Below, one piece after another: positions 16,001-24,112 of a stretch of 35,704 nt of DNA. The notes under the pieces were generated by a model, which saw only the letters and a program-made list of their open reading frames with translations, was not told the DNA's origin and searched no databases. The translations under genes were made by a program, and so were the position numbers. Within the stretch, counting starts at the first letter, position 1; every line of letters starts with the position of its first letter. Source of the stretch: Betaproteobacteria bacterium (GTDB lineage Bacteria; Pseudomonadota; Gammaproteobacteria; Burkholderiales; Rhodocyclaceae); the NCBI GenBank assembly GCA_019136545.1, contig JAGVUA010000102.1:1-35704 (forward strand), read 5' to 3'.

Positions 16001-18121
16001 TCAGCCGACCGCGAGCATATTGTCCGGTCGCAAGGCATCGGCCTCGGCATGGCCGGCCCGTGCGTAGATGGCCGTCAGCGCCTGATCGGCGGTGGCGAAA
16101 ATATTGGCCTGGGTGATGACGTCGAACAGTCCGGTGGCGCGCATGACGTCGATCACCTGCTTCTTCAGGCCGGAGAAGACCACGGTGACCCCGTTGCCGC
16201 GCAGGCGGTCGACGATGTGGTGCACCACTTCCTCGCCGGAGGCATCCATCTCGTTGACGCCGTCGGCGACGATCAGCAGGAAAGGCGCTTTCGGATTGGC
16301 GGCGACGGCCTCGAGGATGGCGTCCTCGAAGTAGGACACGTTGGCGAAATACAGGCGGCCGTCGAAGCGCACGGCGGTCACCACGTCCGATGCGGGCAGG
16401 CTGTTCACCTTGGCGTCGCGCAGCGTGCCGTCGTGGTAGCGGCCGAGGATGGCGACGCGCGGCGACATGGTGCGGTAGAGATAAAGGCCGATGGCCAAGC
16501 CGGCGCCGACGAGGATGCCGTTGTCCAGATGCGGTGCGAAGCCGAGCGTGGCCAGGAAGGTGACGACCGCGGCGATGCCGTCGTGCCGGTTGGCCTGCCA
16601 GGCATGCTTGACGGCGGCCACGTTGATCAGGCCGATCACCGCCATGATGATCACCGCCGCCAGCACCGCCTGCGGCAGATGGTAAAGCAGCGGCGTGAGG
16701 AACAGCAGCGTCAACAGCACCAGCAGCCCGGTGAACACGGAAGACATGCCGGTCGCGGCGCCGGCGTTGATATTGACCGCCGAACGCGAAAACGAGCCCG
16801 ACACCGGAAACGCCTGCGTGAGGCTGCCGACGATGTTGGCCAGGCCCTGGCCGATCAGCTCCTGGTTGGGGTCGATCCGCTGCTTGGTCTTGGCGGCGAT
16901 CGCCTTGGCGATCGAGATGGCCTCCATGAAACCGACCAGCGAGATGACCAGCGCCGCCGAAAGCAGGCTGCCGATCATGTCCCAGGAGATCTTCGGCAGG
17001 CCGAAGCGCGGCAGGCCCTCGGGAATCCGGCCCACCACTTCGCCGCCACCGGCAAGCTTGCTGGTCTTGCCGGGACGAACGATGCGCCAGCGCGTGCCCT
17101 CGGTGGCGACGCCCGGCGGCACTCTGCCCACCGCATGGAAGCGCGGCGCGCCGCCATCGCTGACTTTGGCGCGTTCGAAGACGATGCTGCGGATGGCCCG
17201 GTTGCGCCGCCGGTTTTCGTCCTCGCGGTCCTTGATCTGCAGCTTCAGCAGCTCCAGCTCATAGTTCAAGGTCGCGTCCTCGCGCCCATGCTCGCCACCG
17301 GCTTTCTGCAGCGCCTGCAATTCGCCGCTCTTGGCGACGATCTGGTCGCCGATGTCCTTGATCCGTTCATCGGTGCGGGCGTATTCGACGAGCAGCGCGT
17401 TCGCTTCGGCGTCGCCGATCTGGTCGATGGTCGCGGTGTCGTTCCGCTCGAAGCCGATCAGCCACGAGGCGATGGTCGTCACCAGGACGGCGATCAGCAC
17501 GCCCGGCCACTTCGGCCGATACCTGCGGACGAGCCCCATGATGGCGATCGCCACCACGCCCATCGCCAGGGTCGGCCAATGCGTGTCGTCGAGCTGGCGG
17601 AAGACGCCGGCGATATCCTGGATGAAATGCTCGGAACGGCCCATCGGCACGCCGATCAACTTGTTCACTTGCGACAGGGCGATGATCATGGCGGCAGCGT
17701 TGGTGAAACCGACGATCACGGGGTGCGACAGGAAGTTGACGATGATGCCGAGCTTGAACGCACCGAGAAACAGCTGAAACGCGCCGACCATGAGCGCCAA
17801 CATCACCGCCAGCGTGATGAAATGTTCCGAGCTCGGCGCCGCCAGCGGCGCCAGGCTCGAAGCCGTCAGCAGCGACACCACGGCCACCGGACCGGTACCC
17901 AGCTGGTCGGACGAACCCCACAGCGCAGCGACCATCACCGGCAGGAAAGCCGCATACAGGCCGTAGTAGGCCGGCAGGCCGGCGAGCTGCGCGTAGGCCA
18001 TGGACTGCGGCACCAGCACCAGCGCCACGGTCAAGCCGGCCAGCAGGTCGGCCTTGACGGTCGCGCCGTTGAAGGGCAGCCAGCGCAGGAAGGGCAGCAG
18101 GGCGCGCGGCGAAATATTCAC
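16001..18121 (-). CDS. SulP-family anion transporter with coiled-coil insertion and STAS domain
   Basis: 706 residues. The N-terminal SulP core is clear (DLLAGLTVALVLVPQSMAYAQLAGLPAYYGLYAAF, residues 25-59), with a GFTNAAAMIIALSQV helix; the transport domain resumes with a VGFMEAISIAKAIA helix and a SGSFSRSAVN turn. Between them residues 225-378 are an extra, charged, helix-rich segment (heptad-like LELLKLQIKDREDENRRRN) with no counterpart in short SulP proteins. A STAS domain ends the protein (about 570-690). SulP members move sulfate, bicarbonate, molybdate or other anions, usually with sodium or protons; the substrate here is unknown. The GTG start overlaps the Usp stop (GTGA) and the Ehr genes follow 29 bp downstream. 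Confidence 0.88.
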   Translation of the reverse strand: MNISPRALLPFLRWLPFNGATVKADLLAGLTVALVLVPQSMAYAQLAGLPAYYGLYAAFLPVMVAALWGSSDQLGTGPVAVVSLLTASSLAPLAAPSSEHFITLAVMLALMVGAFQLFLGAFKLGIIVNFLSHPVIVGFTNAAAMIIALSQVNKLIGVPMGRSEHFIQDIAGVFRQLDDTHWPTLAMGVVAIAIMGLVRRYRPKWPGVLIAVLVTTIASWLIGFERNDTATIDQIGDAEANALLVEYARTDERIKDIGDQIVAKSGELQALQKAGGEHGREDATLNYELELLKLQIKDREDENRRRNRAIRSIVFERAKVSDGGAPRFHAVGRVPPGVATEGTRWRIVRPGKTSKLAGGGEVVGRIPEGLPRFGLPKISWDMIGSLLSAALVISLVGFMEAISIAKAIAAKTKQRIDPNQELIGQGLANIVGSLTQAFPVSGSFSRSAVNINAGAATGMSSVFTGLLVLLTLLFLTPLLYHLPQAVLAAVIIMAVIGLINVAAVKHAWQANRHDGIAAVVTFLATLGFAPHLDNGILVGAGLAIGLYLYRTMSPRVAILGRYHDGTLRDAKVNSLPASDVVTAVRFDGRLYFANVSYFEDAILEAVAANPKAPFLLIVADGVNEMDASGEEVVHHIVDRLRGNGVTVVFSGLKKQVIDVMRATGLFDVITQANIFATADQALTAIYARAGHAEADALRPDNMLAVG

Positions 18122-18534
18122 GGCGCGTCCTTTCCGGGCGGCGCGGCCGTCACGAGGGGGCAGGCGAGCTTGGCCCAGGGATTGGCAGCCCGATCCTCGG
18201 CGACGCTTTCCCAGCCTGCGAGCGAGTCGATGACGACGGTGACGACGCATTCGTGAGTGTTGGCGTACTGGACGATGTCCCGCCGGCGCAACTGGGTTTT
18301 CTGCGTCAGCGAGTACATCACGCCCGCCGCGCGCAGGTCGCGCACCAGCGCTGCCACCTCGGCCGGAAGCGCACTGCCCGCGGCCAGCAGGAGAATGTCC
18401 AGTTCCGCGTCCAGCCGCTGGCACAGGCTGCGCGCCGAGTTCAACAAGCGCGGGTCGAGGTGCCCTTCGCGAATGGCGAGGAGCACCTTGCGTTCAACCG
18501 CCGCGCGCGGCGCGTGTGCTTGTTTGGCAACCAT
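18118..18534 (-). CDS. UspA-like protein leading the SulP-Ehr operon
   Basis: 138 residues. The fold pattern VLLAIREGHLDPRLLNSARSLCQRLDAELDILLL matches the first half of universal stress proteins; the C-terminal ATP-binding G-x2-G-x9-G motif is not evident, so it may be a non-ATP-binding type. The ATG has AGGGGG about 7 nt upstream. It overlaps the sulP start by 4 nt, so a direct regulatory partnership with the transporter is plausible (the other SulP in this window carries two Usp domains fused to it). Confidence 0.65.
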   Translation of the reverse strand: MVAKQAHAPRAAVERKVLLAIREGHLDPRLLNSARSLCQRLDAELDILLLAAGSALPAEVAALVRDLRAAGVMYSLTQKTQLRRRDIVQYANTHECVVTVVIDSLAGWESVAEDRAANPWAKLACPLVTAAPPGKDAP

Positions 18535-18643
18535 GGACTGAGCCCCCTCGCAGTTTCCGGGCCACCGGGGATCTGCTCGGGCAAGCGTTTGATCGCATGG
18601 GCAATTCGCTCGCGCCCGGCCCTCACACCAGCAGGCGCAAGCA

Positions 18644-18747
18644 TTGCATTACGCAGCGGCTCGGTGGCGTCGATGGCGATTTGACGCTTTCCTGACAGCG
18701 ATTGCCTCCGATGTTGCGCGACACGCGCAAGGCGTTGCATAATGCAA
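18644..18747. promoter_or_regulatory. Divergent promoter region with dyads and TTGCATnAtGCA repeats
   Basis: The 238-bp gap between the divergent usp and kinase genes holds TTGCATTACGCA (18644-18655), TTGCATAATGCA (18735-18746, extending to a TTGCAT-A-ATGCAA dyad), and a perfect dyad TTGCGCG-ACA-CGCGCAA (18714-18730). For the kinase, TTGCGC (18714-18719), 18 nt and CATAAT (18738-18743) are a possible promoter, so the two dyads would cover its -35 and -10. I found no convincing sigma-54 promoter. Confidence 0.4.
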
Positions 18748-18772
18748 TAATTTCGGCAACGGCTCTTCCGAC

Positions 18773-20095
18773 ATGCGTTCACTGCGCTGCAAGATCACCA
18801 TTGGCCTCTCGCTCATCGCCATCCTGGTCGTCGGGCTGGCGCTGTTTTCCTATCTGGAATTGCGCCGCGCGCAAGCGCAGATCGTCGCCGGCGCGCACGT
18901 CACCGAATTCCTGAACGTCGCCCTCGAAATCCGGCGCTTCGAAATGAATTACTTTCTTTTCGGCCAGGCGCAGGACCTCGTCGAGAACCAGGCGTACATC
19001 GACCGCGCACGCGCGCTGCTTCGCGACCATGCCGCCGCTTTCGAGGCCGTCGGCGACCGTGCCGAACTCGAGCGGCTGACCGGCGACCTCGATCGGTACG
19101 GGCTGCTGATTGCCGAGCTGACGAAAGGCGGCGGCAAAATCTCGGCGGACGAAATCCGCCAGGTCGACAAGAACATCGTCAGCCGGGCGGAAACCATGGC
19201 CGATACCGAGCGCAAGGTGCTGCAGGCCCTGCTCTGCCGGCACCGCCATCTGCTCATCGGTGCCGCGGTCGGCGTCGCGCTCCTGGTGGTGGCGATCGTC
19301 GCCATGCTCACGCCCGCCTTCAACCTCGTCATCCGTCAGCTGGAAACGCGCCAGCGGCAGCTGCTGCGCTCGGAGAAGCTGGCAGCGCTCGGCACGCTGC
19401 TGTCGGGCGTCGCCCACGAGATCAACAATCCGCTGTCGAACATTTCCACGTCCTGCGAAATCCTCGCCGAGGAAGTCAGCCGTGGCGGCACGCCGTTCGA
19501 GAAGGAGTTGCTGCAACAGATCGACGCCGAGACCTGGCGCGCGCGGCGCATCGTGCGCTCGCTGCTCGACTACGCGCGCGACCGCGACTTCAAACGCGAA
19601 ACGCAGCCGCTGGCGGCGTTGGTCGAAGACACTCTGCGCCTGATCCGCGGCCGCATTCCGGCCGAGGTGCACGTGGCCGTGGCGGTGCCCGCCGACCTGA
19701 CCGTCAGCGGCGACCGCCAGCGGCTGCAGCAGATGCTGCTGAATCTGGTCGGCAACGCGCTGGCGGCGCTCGGCAGCGTCGGCGACATCGACATCGCGGC
19801 CAGGCCGGCCGGCGCGCAGCCGGCCGGCGCACTGGTGTTCGGCCAATGTCTGGAGGCGGTCGCCAGCGTCGAACTCGTCGTTCGCGACAACGGCCCCGGC
19901 ATTCCGGCGGACATCCTGCCCCGCATCTTCGACCCCTTCTTCACCACCAAGGAGGTTGGCAAGGGGCTGGGGCTCGGGCTGTTCATCGTCTTTGAAATCG
20001 TCGAGGAGCATGGCGGCTGCATCGCCGTCGACAGCGAAACAGGCCGGGGCACCACCTTCCGGGTCCGCCTGCCCGTGGGAGAGAACAATGTCTAA
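18773..20095 (+). CDS. Membrane sensor histidine kinase paired with an NtrC-type regulator
   Basis: 440 residues. Two membrane helices (about 8-28 and 160-182) enclose a mostly helical periplasmic sensor of about 130 residues. The phospho-acceptor box is SGVAHEINNPLSN with H215; the ATPase domain has N-box NLVGNALAAL, G1 DNGPGIP, F-box PFFTTK, G2 GKGLGLGLF and a GRGTTF G3 turn. The type resembles NtrB/ZraS-like kinases that act on sigma-54 activators. No HAMP or PAS domain is obvious. The gene overlaps the regulator by 8 bp and diverges from the usp-sulP-Ehr operon, which is a likely target. The signal is unknown; an oxyanion or cell-envelope cue is possible. Confidence 0.88.
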   Translation: MRSLRCKITIGLSLIAILVVGLALFSYLELRRAQAQIVAGAHVTEFLNVALEIRRFEMNYFLFGQAQDLVENQAYIDRARALLRDHAAAFEAVGDRAELERLTGDLDRYGLLIAELTKGGGKISADEIRQVDKNIVSRAETMADTERKVLQALLCRHRHLLIGAAVGVALLVVAIVAMLTPAFNLVIRQLETRQRQLLRSEKLAALGTLLSGVAHEINNPLSNISTSCEILAEEVSRGGTPFEKELLQQIDAETWRARRIVRSLLDYARDRDFKRETQPLAALVEDTLRLIRGRIPAEVHVAVAVPADLTVSGDRQRLQQMLLNLVGNALAALGSVGDIDIAARPAGAQPAGALVFGQCLEAVASVELVVRDNGPGIPADILPRIFDPFFTTKEVGKGLGLGLFIVFEIVEEHGGCIAVDSETGRGTTFRVRLPVGENNV

Positions 20096-21440
20096 GGGAA
20101 GAGTGTTGATCGTGGACGACGAGAAGGTCGCCGTCCGCAACCTCGAACACGTGATGAAGAAAGAGGGCTACGACGTCGTCGCCACCCAGAGCGGCGGCAA
20201 TGCGCTGGCCCATCTCGAGAAGCAGGCCTTCGACGTCGTGCTGACCGACCTGCGCATGGAGAAGGTCGACGGCATGCAAGTGCTGCAGCGCTGCCGCGAC
20301 ACCTGCCCCGATACCGAAGTCGTGCTGATCACCGGCTACGCGACGCTGGAATCCGCGGTCGAAGCCATGAAGAACGGCGCCTATTACTACATCGCCAAAC
20401 CCTTCCGCCTCGACGAGGTGCGCAAGGTGGTCGCCGAGGCCATGGAGAAGGTGCGGCTGCGGCGCGAGAACCGCAGCCTGCGCGAGCAGGTGGAAGATTT
20501 CCAGGGCAAGGTGCGCATCATTACCCAGGACGCAGGCATACAGCGCCTGCTCGACCTGGCGCGCCAGGTCGCGCCGACCGACTGCAACGTGCTGATCACC
20601 GGCGAATCGGGGACCGGCAAGGAGCTGTTCGCCCAGTACCTGCACCATCACAGCCGGCGCCAGAACGGCCCTTTCCTGGCCATCAACTGCGGCGCCTTCA
20701 ACGAGGAACTGCTCGCCAACGAACTCTTCGGCCACGTCCGAGGGGCCTTCACCGGCGCCAACGCGGACAAGAAGGGCCTGCTGGTGGCAGCCGACGGCGG
20801 CACGCTGTTCCTCGACGAGATCACCGAGATGTCGCCGGCGATGCAGGTGAAACTGCTGCGCGCGATCCAGGAGAACGAGCTGCTGCCGCTCGGCGCCACC
20901 GCGCCGATCAAGGTGGATATCCGCTTCGTCGCCGCCACCAACCGCGATGTCCAGGAGATGGCGAAGCGCGGCGAATTTCGCCAGGACCTCTGGTTCCGGC
21001 TCAACGTGGTGAACCTGCACATTCCCGCGCTGTCGAAGCGGCGCGAGGATATTCCCCTCCTCGCCTACCACTTTCTCGCCAAGTCCGCCGCGCGCATGGG
21101 GAAACCGGTGACCGAAATCGCCGCGGACGCGATGGGCATCCTCAAGGCCTACGACTTCCCCGGCAACGTGCGCGAACTGGAAAACATCGTCGAGCGCGGC
21201 GTCGCCATCGCCACCGGCAATGCCATCGAAACCGCCCATCTGCCCGACGACCTGCGCGAGCTGTCGATCCGCACCTTCCGCAAGAAGGAAGGCCGCCTGC
21301 CCTCGCTCGACGAACAGGAGCGCGACTACATCCAGTGGGTCCTGCAGGAGGCCGGCGGCAACCAGACGCTGGCCGCGCAGATTCTCGGCATCGACCGGGT
21401 ATCGCTGTGGCGCAAGCTGAAACGCTACCAGATGGAGTAA
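20088..21440 (+). CDS. NtrC-family sigma-54-dependent response regulator
   Basis: 450 residues. Receiver domain 1-120 with acceptor D54 (VVLTDLRM) and K103 (AKPF); AAA+ domain with Walker A GESGTGKE (171-178), the sigma-54-contacting loop GAFTGA (218-223), Walker B-like GGTLFLDEI, and an arginine-finger region; Fis-type helix-turn-helix at the C-terminus (NQTLAAQILGIDRVSLWRKLKRY). It would activate sigma-54 promoters after phosphorylation by the overlapping upstream kinase. The start ATG lies inside the kinase 3' end (20088-20090). No clear -24/-12 promoter was found in the adjacent divergent region, so its targets are not settled. Confidence 0.93.
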   Translation: MSKGRVLIVDDEKVAVRNLEHVMKKEGYDVVATQSGGNALAHLEKQAFDVVLTDLRMEKVDGMQVLQRCRDTCPDTEVVLITGYATLESAVEAMKNGAYYYIAKPFRLDEVRKVVAEAMEKVRLRRENRSLREQVEDFQGKVRIITQDAGIQRLLDLARQVAPTDCNVLITGESGTGKELFAQYLHHHSRRQNGPFLAINCGAFNEELLANELFGHVRGAFTGANADKKGLLVAADGGTLFLDEITEMSPAMQVKLLRAIQENELLPLGATAPIKVDIRFVAATNRDVQEMAKRGEFRQDLWFRLNVVNLHIPALSKRREDIPLLAYHFLAKSAARMGKPVTEIAADAMGILKAYDFPGNVRELENIVERGVAIATGNAIETAHLPDDLRELSIRTFRKKEGRLPSLDEQERDYIQWVLQEAGGNQTLAAQILGIDRVSLWRKLKRYQME

Positions 21441-21450
21441 ACCTGCCCTG

Positions 21451-21465
21451 CTTCCTGACAGGAAG
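21451..21465. terminator. Hairpin between convergent regulator and SRPBCC genes
   Basis: CTTCCTG and CAGGAAG are perfect inverted copies around a single A, 10 bp after the regulator stop. The loop is too tight for all seven pairs to form, and no T-tract follows. It may still mark the transcript end shared by the two convergent genes. Confidence 0.35.
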
Positions 21466-21511
21466 ATGGAGAAGCGCGATGGGCGCCCCCGGCCGCAGCC
21501 AATCCGCCCGC

Positions 21512-22060
21512 TCAGCCGACCAGGCGGTCGATCAGCACGATCGCGACGAAGAGCAGCAGCGCCAGCGCCTCCATGGCAACGACGATGATGCCGACCCGCC
21601 GCGCCGTCGGGCTCAGCTTCAGCCAGACCTTGTCGAGCAGCCACTTGCCGAAACGCGCACGCCGGTCGCGGCGCGCGGCGATCGCCAGATAGCCGGCCGC
21701 GGCGTCCAGCCAGACGCTCAGCTCGGCGATGCGTTCGGTTTCCACGGGCGCGGCGAATTCCTCGCGATAGCCGAGCTGGGTCAGGTCGCCGTTGCGCGTC
21801 CAGGCCAACTGCATCCGGCGCGGCGGGTCGCCTTCAAGAACGACCGTTCCACCGGTCGCGCCAAAGTCAGCCGTGGCGACCCGCCACGCCGCCTCATTCT
21901 CGCTGCGCTCGTAGCGCACCCGGAGCACGCCCTCCCCGAAAGCAAGCACTTCCCACTCGGGATTGAGGCGGAACCAGGCGTTGCCGTCGGCGAAGAAGCG
22001 GGCCGCGAGTTCAGGCGGCGCCGCCACCGGCCGGTTGCGCTCGAAGACCTCGTCAGGCAC
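21512..22060 (-). CDS. SRPBCC/START-like protein with C-terminal membrane anchor
   Basis: 182 residues. The segment ADGNAWFRLNPEWEVLAF followed by alternating strands (VLRVRYERS, GGTVVLEGDPPRRMQLAW) resembles the SRPBCC ligand-binding fold; this is a fold-level guess. A single membrane helix ends the protein (VGIIVVAMEALALLLFVAIVLI). The GTG start overlaps the Usp gene stop by 8 nt (GTGCCTGA), which makes it cotranscribed with that gene. There are no catalytic residues I can name. Possible role: lipid or small-molecule binding at the inner membrane. Confidence 0.5.
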   Translation of the reverse strand: MPDEVFERNRPVAAPPELAARFFADGNAWFRLNPEWEVLAFGEGVLRVRYERSENEAAWRVATADFGATGGTVVLEGDPPRRMQLAWTRNGDLTQLGYREEFAAPVETERIAELSVWLDAAAGYLAIAARRDRRARFGKWLLDKVWLKLSPTARRVGIIVVAMEALALLLFVAIVLIDRLVG

Positions 22061-22505
22061 GGGCCAGCAGCACCGGCACGGCCAGCTTGCCGTCGAGCCG
22101 GCCGGGGAGATCGCGCGATGTCCAGCGCGCGTAGCGGCCGGCGAAGCGCTTGCCGCCCAGGACGACAAGATCGTAGCGCCCGTCGGCGGCCAGACGGGGA
22201 ATGATCTCCTCGGGCTCGCCGTACTGCAGGCGCCGGCCGATGCTGACGCCCTCGTGCGCCGCCCGCTCGCACAGCCGGTCGAGCGCCCCCTCGCCTTCCA
22301 CGGCCAGGCCGCGGTCGAGATGCGCGCGGCACTCGTCGCGATTCACGGCGTAGATCTCGTGGGTGAACTTCTTCAGGAACGGATCGACGACATAGAGCGC
22401 ATCGAGTTGGGCGCCATGCGCCTTGGCCAGTTCGAGCGCCAGATCGACGGCCTTTTGGGTATGAGGCTCGCCGTCGACGCAGAGAAGGAGGCGGGAGATC
22501 GGCAT
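22053..22505 (-). CDS. Universal stress protein (UspA family)
   Basis: 150 residues. LLLCVDGEPHTQKAVDLALELAKAHGAQLDALYVVDP is the classic Usp first half; YDLVVLGGKRFAGRYARW has the glycine-rich ATP-binding-like loop and the last strand is KLAVPVLLAR. I place the start at ATG 22505 (MPISRLLL), because upstream in-frame codons run through a terminator hairpin. That terminator ends only 1-2 nt before the ATG, leaving no normal Shine-Dalgarno. The gene overlaps the SRPBCC-like gene by 8 nt and follows the YeiH-family transporter gene. Confidence 0.82.
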   Translation of the reverse strand: MPISRLLLCVDGEPHTQKAVDLALELAKAHGAQLDALYVVDPFLKKFTHEIYAVNRDECRAHLDRGLAVEGEGALDRLCERAAHEGVSIGRRLQYGEPEEIIPRLAADGRYDLVVLGGKRFAGRYARWTSRDLPGRLDGKLAVPVLLARA

Positions 22506-22506
22506 G

Positions 22507-22530
22507 AAAAAGGGCATCCGAAGATGCCCC
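22507..22530 (-). terminator. Intrinsic terminator after the YeiH-family gene
   Basis: On the minus strand GGGCATC, loop TTCG, GATGCCC is a 7-bp stem capped by a stable TTCG tetraloop and followed directly by TTTTT. It lies 19 bp beyond the transporter stop codon. Its T-tract ends next to the start codon of the downstream Usp gene, so termination or read-through would decide Usp expression. Confidence 0.8.
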
Positions 22531-22548
22531 CTGGTCACCTGGGCTGGA

Positions 22549-23913
22549 TCAGCCCTTCACCTTGAAGGCGTCTGCGCCGATGATCACGACCGCCACCGCC
22601 GCCAGGACCGCCTTCAGCGTCGCCGACACCACACCGATGACGAAGGCCGAGCCGCCCGCCTTCTTCAGATCATCGAAGGCGATGTTGAGGCCGACGCCGG
22701 CGAAGCCGATGGCGAAAAACAGCTTCAACAGGTTGCTGGCGAGAATGCTGCGGTCCTGGGCCGTGAACATGCCCATCTCGTTCATCGTCACCATGATGAA
22801 GAAGCCGAAGACGAAGATTGGAAACTTGCTGGTGACGATCTCCCAGACGTTGATCTTCTGGCCCTCGTGGCCCGCGTCGACCGCCGGCTTGACGACGTAG
22901 AAGTAGATCGCCCAGAGCACGATCAGCGGAATGAAGCCGACGCGCACGATGTTGATGACGTTCGCGGTCAGCAGCGACTCGTGGCCGTACCAGGACGCCG
23001 CCGCCACCAACTGTGCGGTATTGAGAATCGCCGTGCCGACCCAGGCGCCGAACACGGGTTCGCTCATGTCAAGCGCCTTGCCGATGTAAGGGAAGGTGAA
23101 CAGGCCCACCGTGCCGAACAGCAGGATGGTGCCGATGGCGTAGAAAAAGTCGCGCGGCTTGGCGTTGACCACCGGCGCCACGGCCACCGCGGCCGATACG
23201 CCGCAGACGCCGACGCCGGCGCCCATCACGCCGGCCAACCCCGAATCCACCTTGGCGCGCCGGCCCCAGAAGGAGATCAGCAACTGCGTGCCCATGACGA
23301 AGACGATGACGAGGATCAGGCCGAAGACGCCGACCTTTAGCACGTCCGACCACATGTAGTAGGCGCCCAGAATGATGATGCCGGGTTTGATCAACGGTCG
23401 CGCGGCGATGGTGCCGGCCTTGAACACGTCGGGCAGGCCGACGGTGTTGCGGATCAGCATGCCGACCAGCAACAGTACGGCGACATACGTCATCTGGAAG
23501 GAGATCATCGTGTCGCCGAAGGACATCCTGCCGGGAATCGTCTTCGCCTGCACGACCTGATTGAAGTCGGCTTCCTTCAGCACCAGCGGCTTGCTCGGCT
23601 TCTTCGGTTCCTTGGCCTGCTCGCCCTTGGCGACCGCCGCCTTGTAGGCGGCTTCCGCGGCTGCGAACGCTTCGGTCTTCTTCGCGAAGCCGTCGTCGAT
23701 CTTCTGCTTGTACTCGGCGAAGCTCGTCACGCCCGTGCCCGCGTTGACCGCCTTGAGAAGCTTATCGGCCTCCTTGTACTCGCGGCTCCACTGGTGCGTC
23801 GACGTGTCCCACTGCAGCGCCATCCAGCCGAACACCGCGCACAGGATCAGGCCCGGCAGCATCTTGGGAAGATTCTTCAGGCTGAATTCGACTCCGATTC
23901 CACCACTGCTCAT
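22549..23913 (-). CDS. YeiH-family putative sulfate exporter with long N-terminal insertion
   Basis: 454 residues, about 100 longer than E. coli YeiH. The family core is evident: MLIRNTVGLPDVFKAG, the GAGVGVCGVSAAVAVAPVV segment (family: GAGSSICGAAAVLAT-like), ILLFGTVGLFTFPYIG, and AIGFAGVGLNIAFDDLKKAG near the end. After a first membrane helix (17-34) there is an extra stretch, about residues 35-135, that is charged and helical with Ala/Lys-rich repeats and a proline-lysine linker, probably a soluble loop. The family is annotated as putative sulfate exporter on thin evidence; the substrate is unproven. A 54-codon membrane-protein gene lies 15 bp upstream in the same operon, and a terminator lies downstream. 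Confidence 0.85.
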   Translation of the reverse strand: MSSGGIGVEFSLKNLPKMLPGLILCAVFGWMALQWDTSTHQWSREYKEADKLLKAVNAGTGVTSFAEYKQKIDDGFAKKTEAFAAAEAAYKAAVAKGEQAKEPKKPSKPLVLKEADFNQVVQAKTIPGRMSFGDTMISFQMTYVAVLLLVGMLIRNTVGLPDVFKAGTIAARPLIKPGIIILGAYYMWSDVLKVGVFGLILVIVFVMGTQLLISFWGRRAKVDSGLAGVMGAGVGVCGVSAAVAVAPVVNAKPRDFFYAIGTILLFGTVGLFTFPYIGKALDMSEPVFGAWVGTAILNTAQLVAAASWYGHESLLTANVINIVRVGFIPLIVLWAIYFYVVKPAVDAGHEGQKINVWEIVTSKFPIFVFGFFIMVTMNEMGMFTAQDRSILASNLLKLFFAIGFAGVGLNIAFDDLKKAGGSAFVIGVVSATLKAVLAAVAVVIIGADAFKVKG

Positions 23914-23928
23914 CTCGTCTCTCCCGAA

Positions 23929-24093
23929 TCAGAAGAACAGCGACTTGAAGAAGTTCGGGCCGATCACTCCCGACAGCACCAGCGCTACGACGAGCGCGGC
24001 GACGGCCAGAACGAAGTAATCCTCCTTGCGCTCGGCCGAAAAAGTTGCTTTGGCCCGATTTTCATAGGCCTCGTGTTCGCCTTTCGTGGTCAT
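23929..24093 (-). CDS. 54-residue single-span membrane protein upstream of the YeiH-family gene
   Basis: Starts MTTKGEHEAYENRAKATF, with a membrane helix FVLAVAALVVALVLSGVIG and the end NFFKSLFF. GGAGG lies 5 nt before the ATG, an excellent ribosome site. It is separated from the YeiH-family gene by 15 bp, so both are one transcript. The short amphipathic N-terminus, single helix and aromatic C-terminus suggest an accessory subunit of the transporter. I do not recognise a named family. Confidence 0.75.
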   Translation of the reverse strand: MTTKGEHEAYENRAKATFSAERKEDYFVLAVAALVVALVLSGVIGPNFFKSLFF

Positions 24094-24112
24094 ATTGCCT
24101 CCCGTGTAATGA

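Noticed and set aside
18550-18564. Sigma-54-like sequence on the minus strand (TGGCCCG-N4-CTGCG) before the usp gene
   Set aside because: The GG-N10-GC spacing fits, but transcription would start inside or after the ribosome site of the usp gene, leaving no usable leader.
18741-18758. TGCC...TTGCA pattern on the minus strand of the divergent region
   Set aside because: The essential GG of the -24 element is GC here, so it is not a credible sigma-54 promoter.
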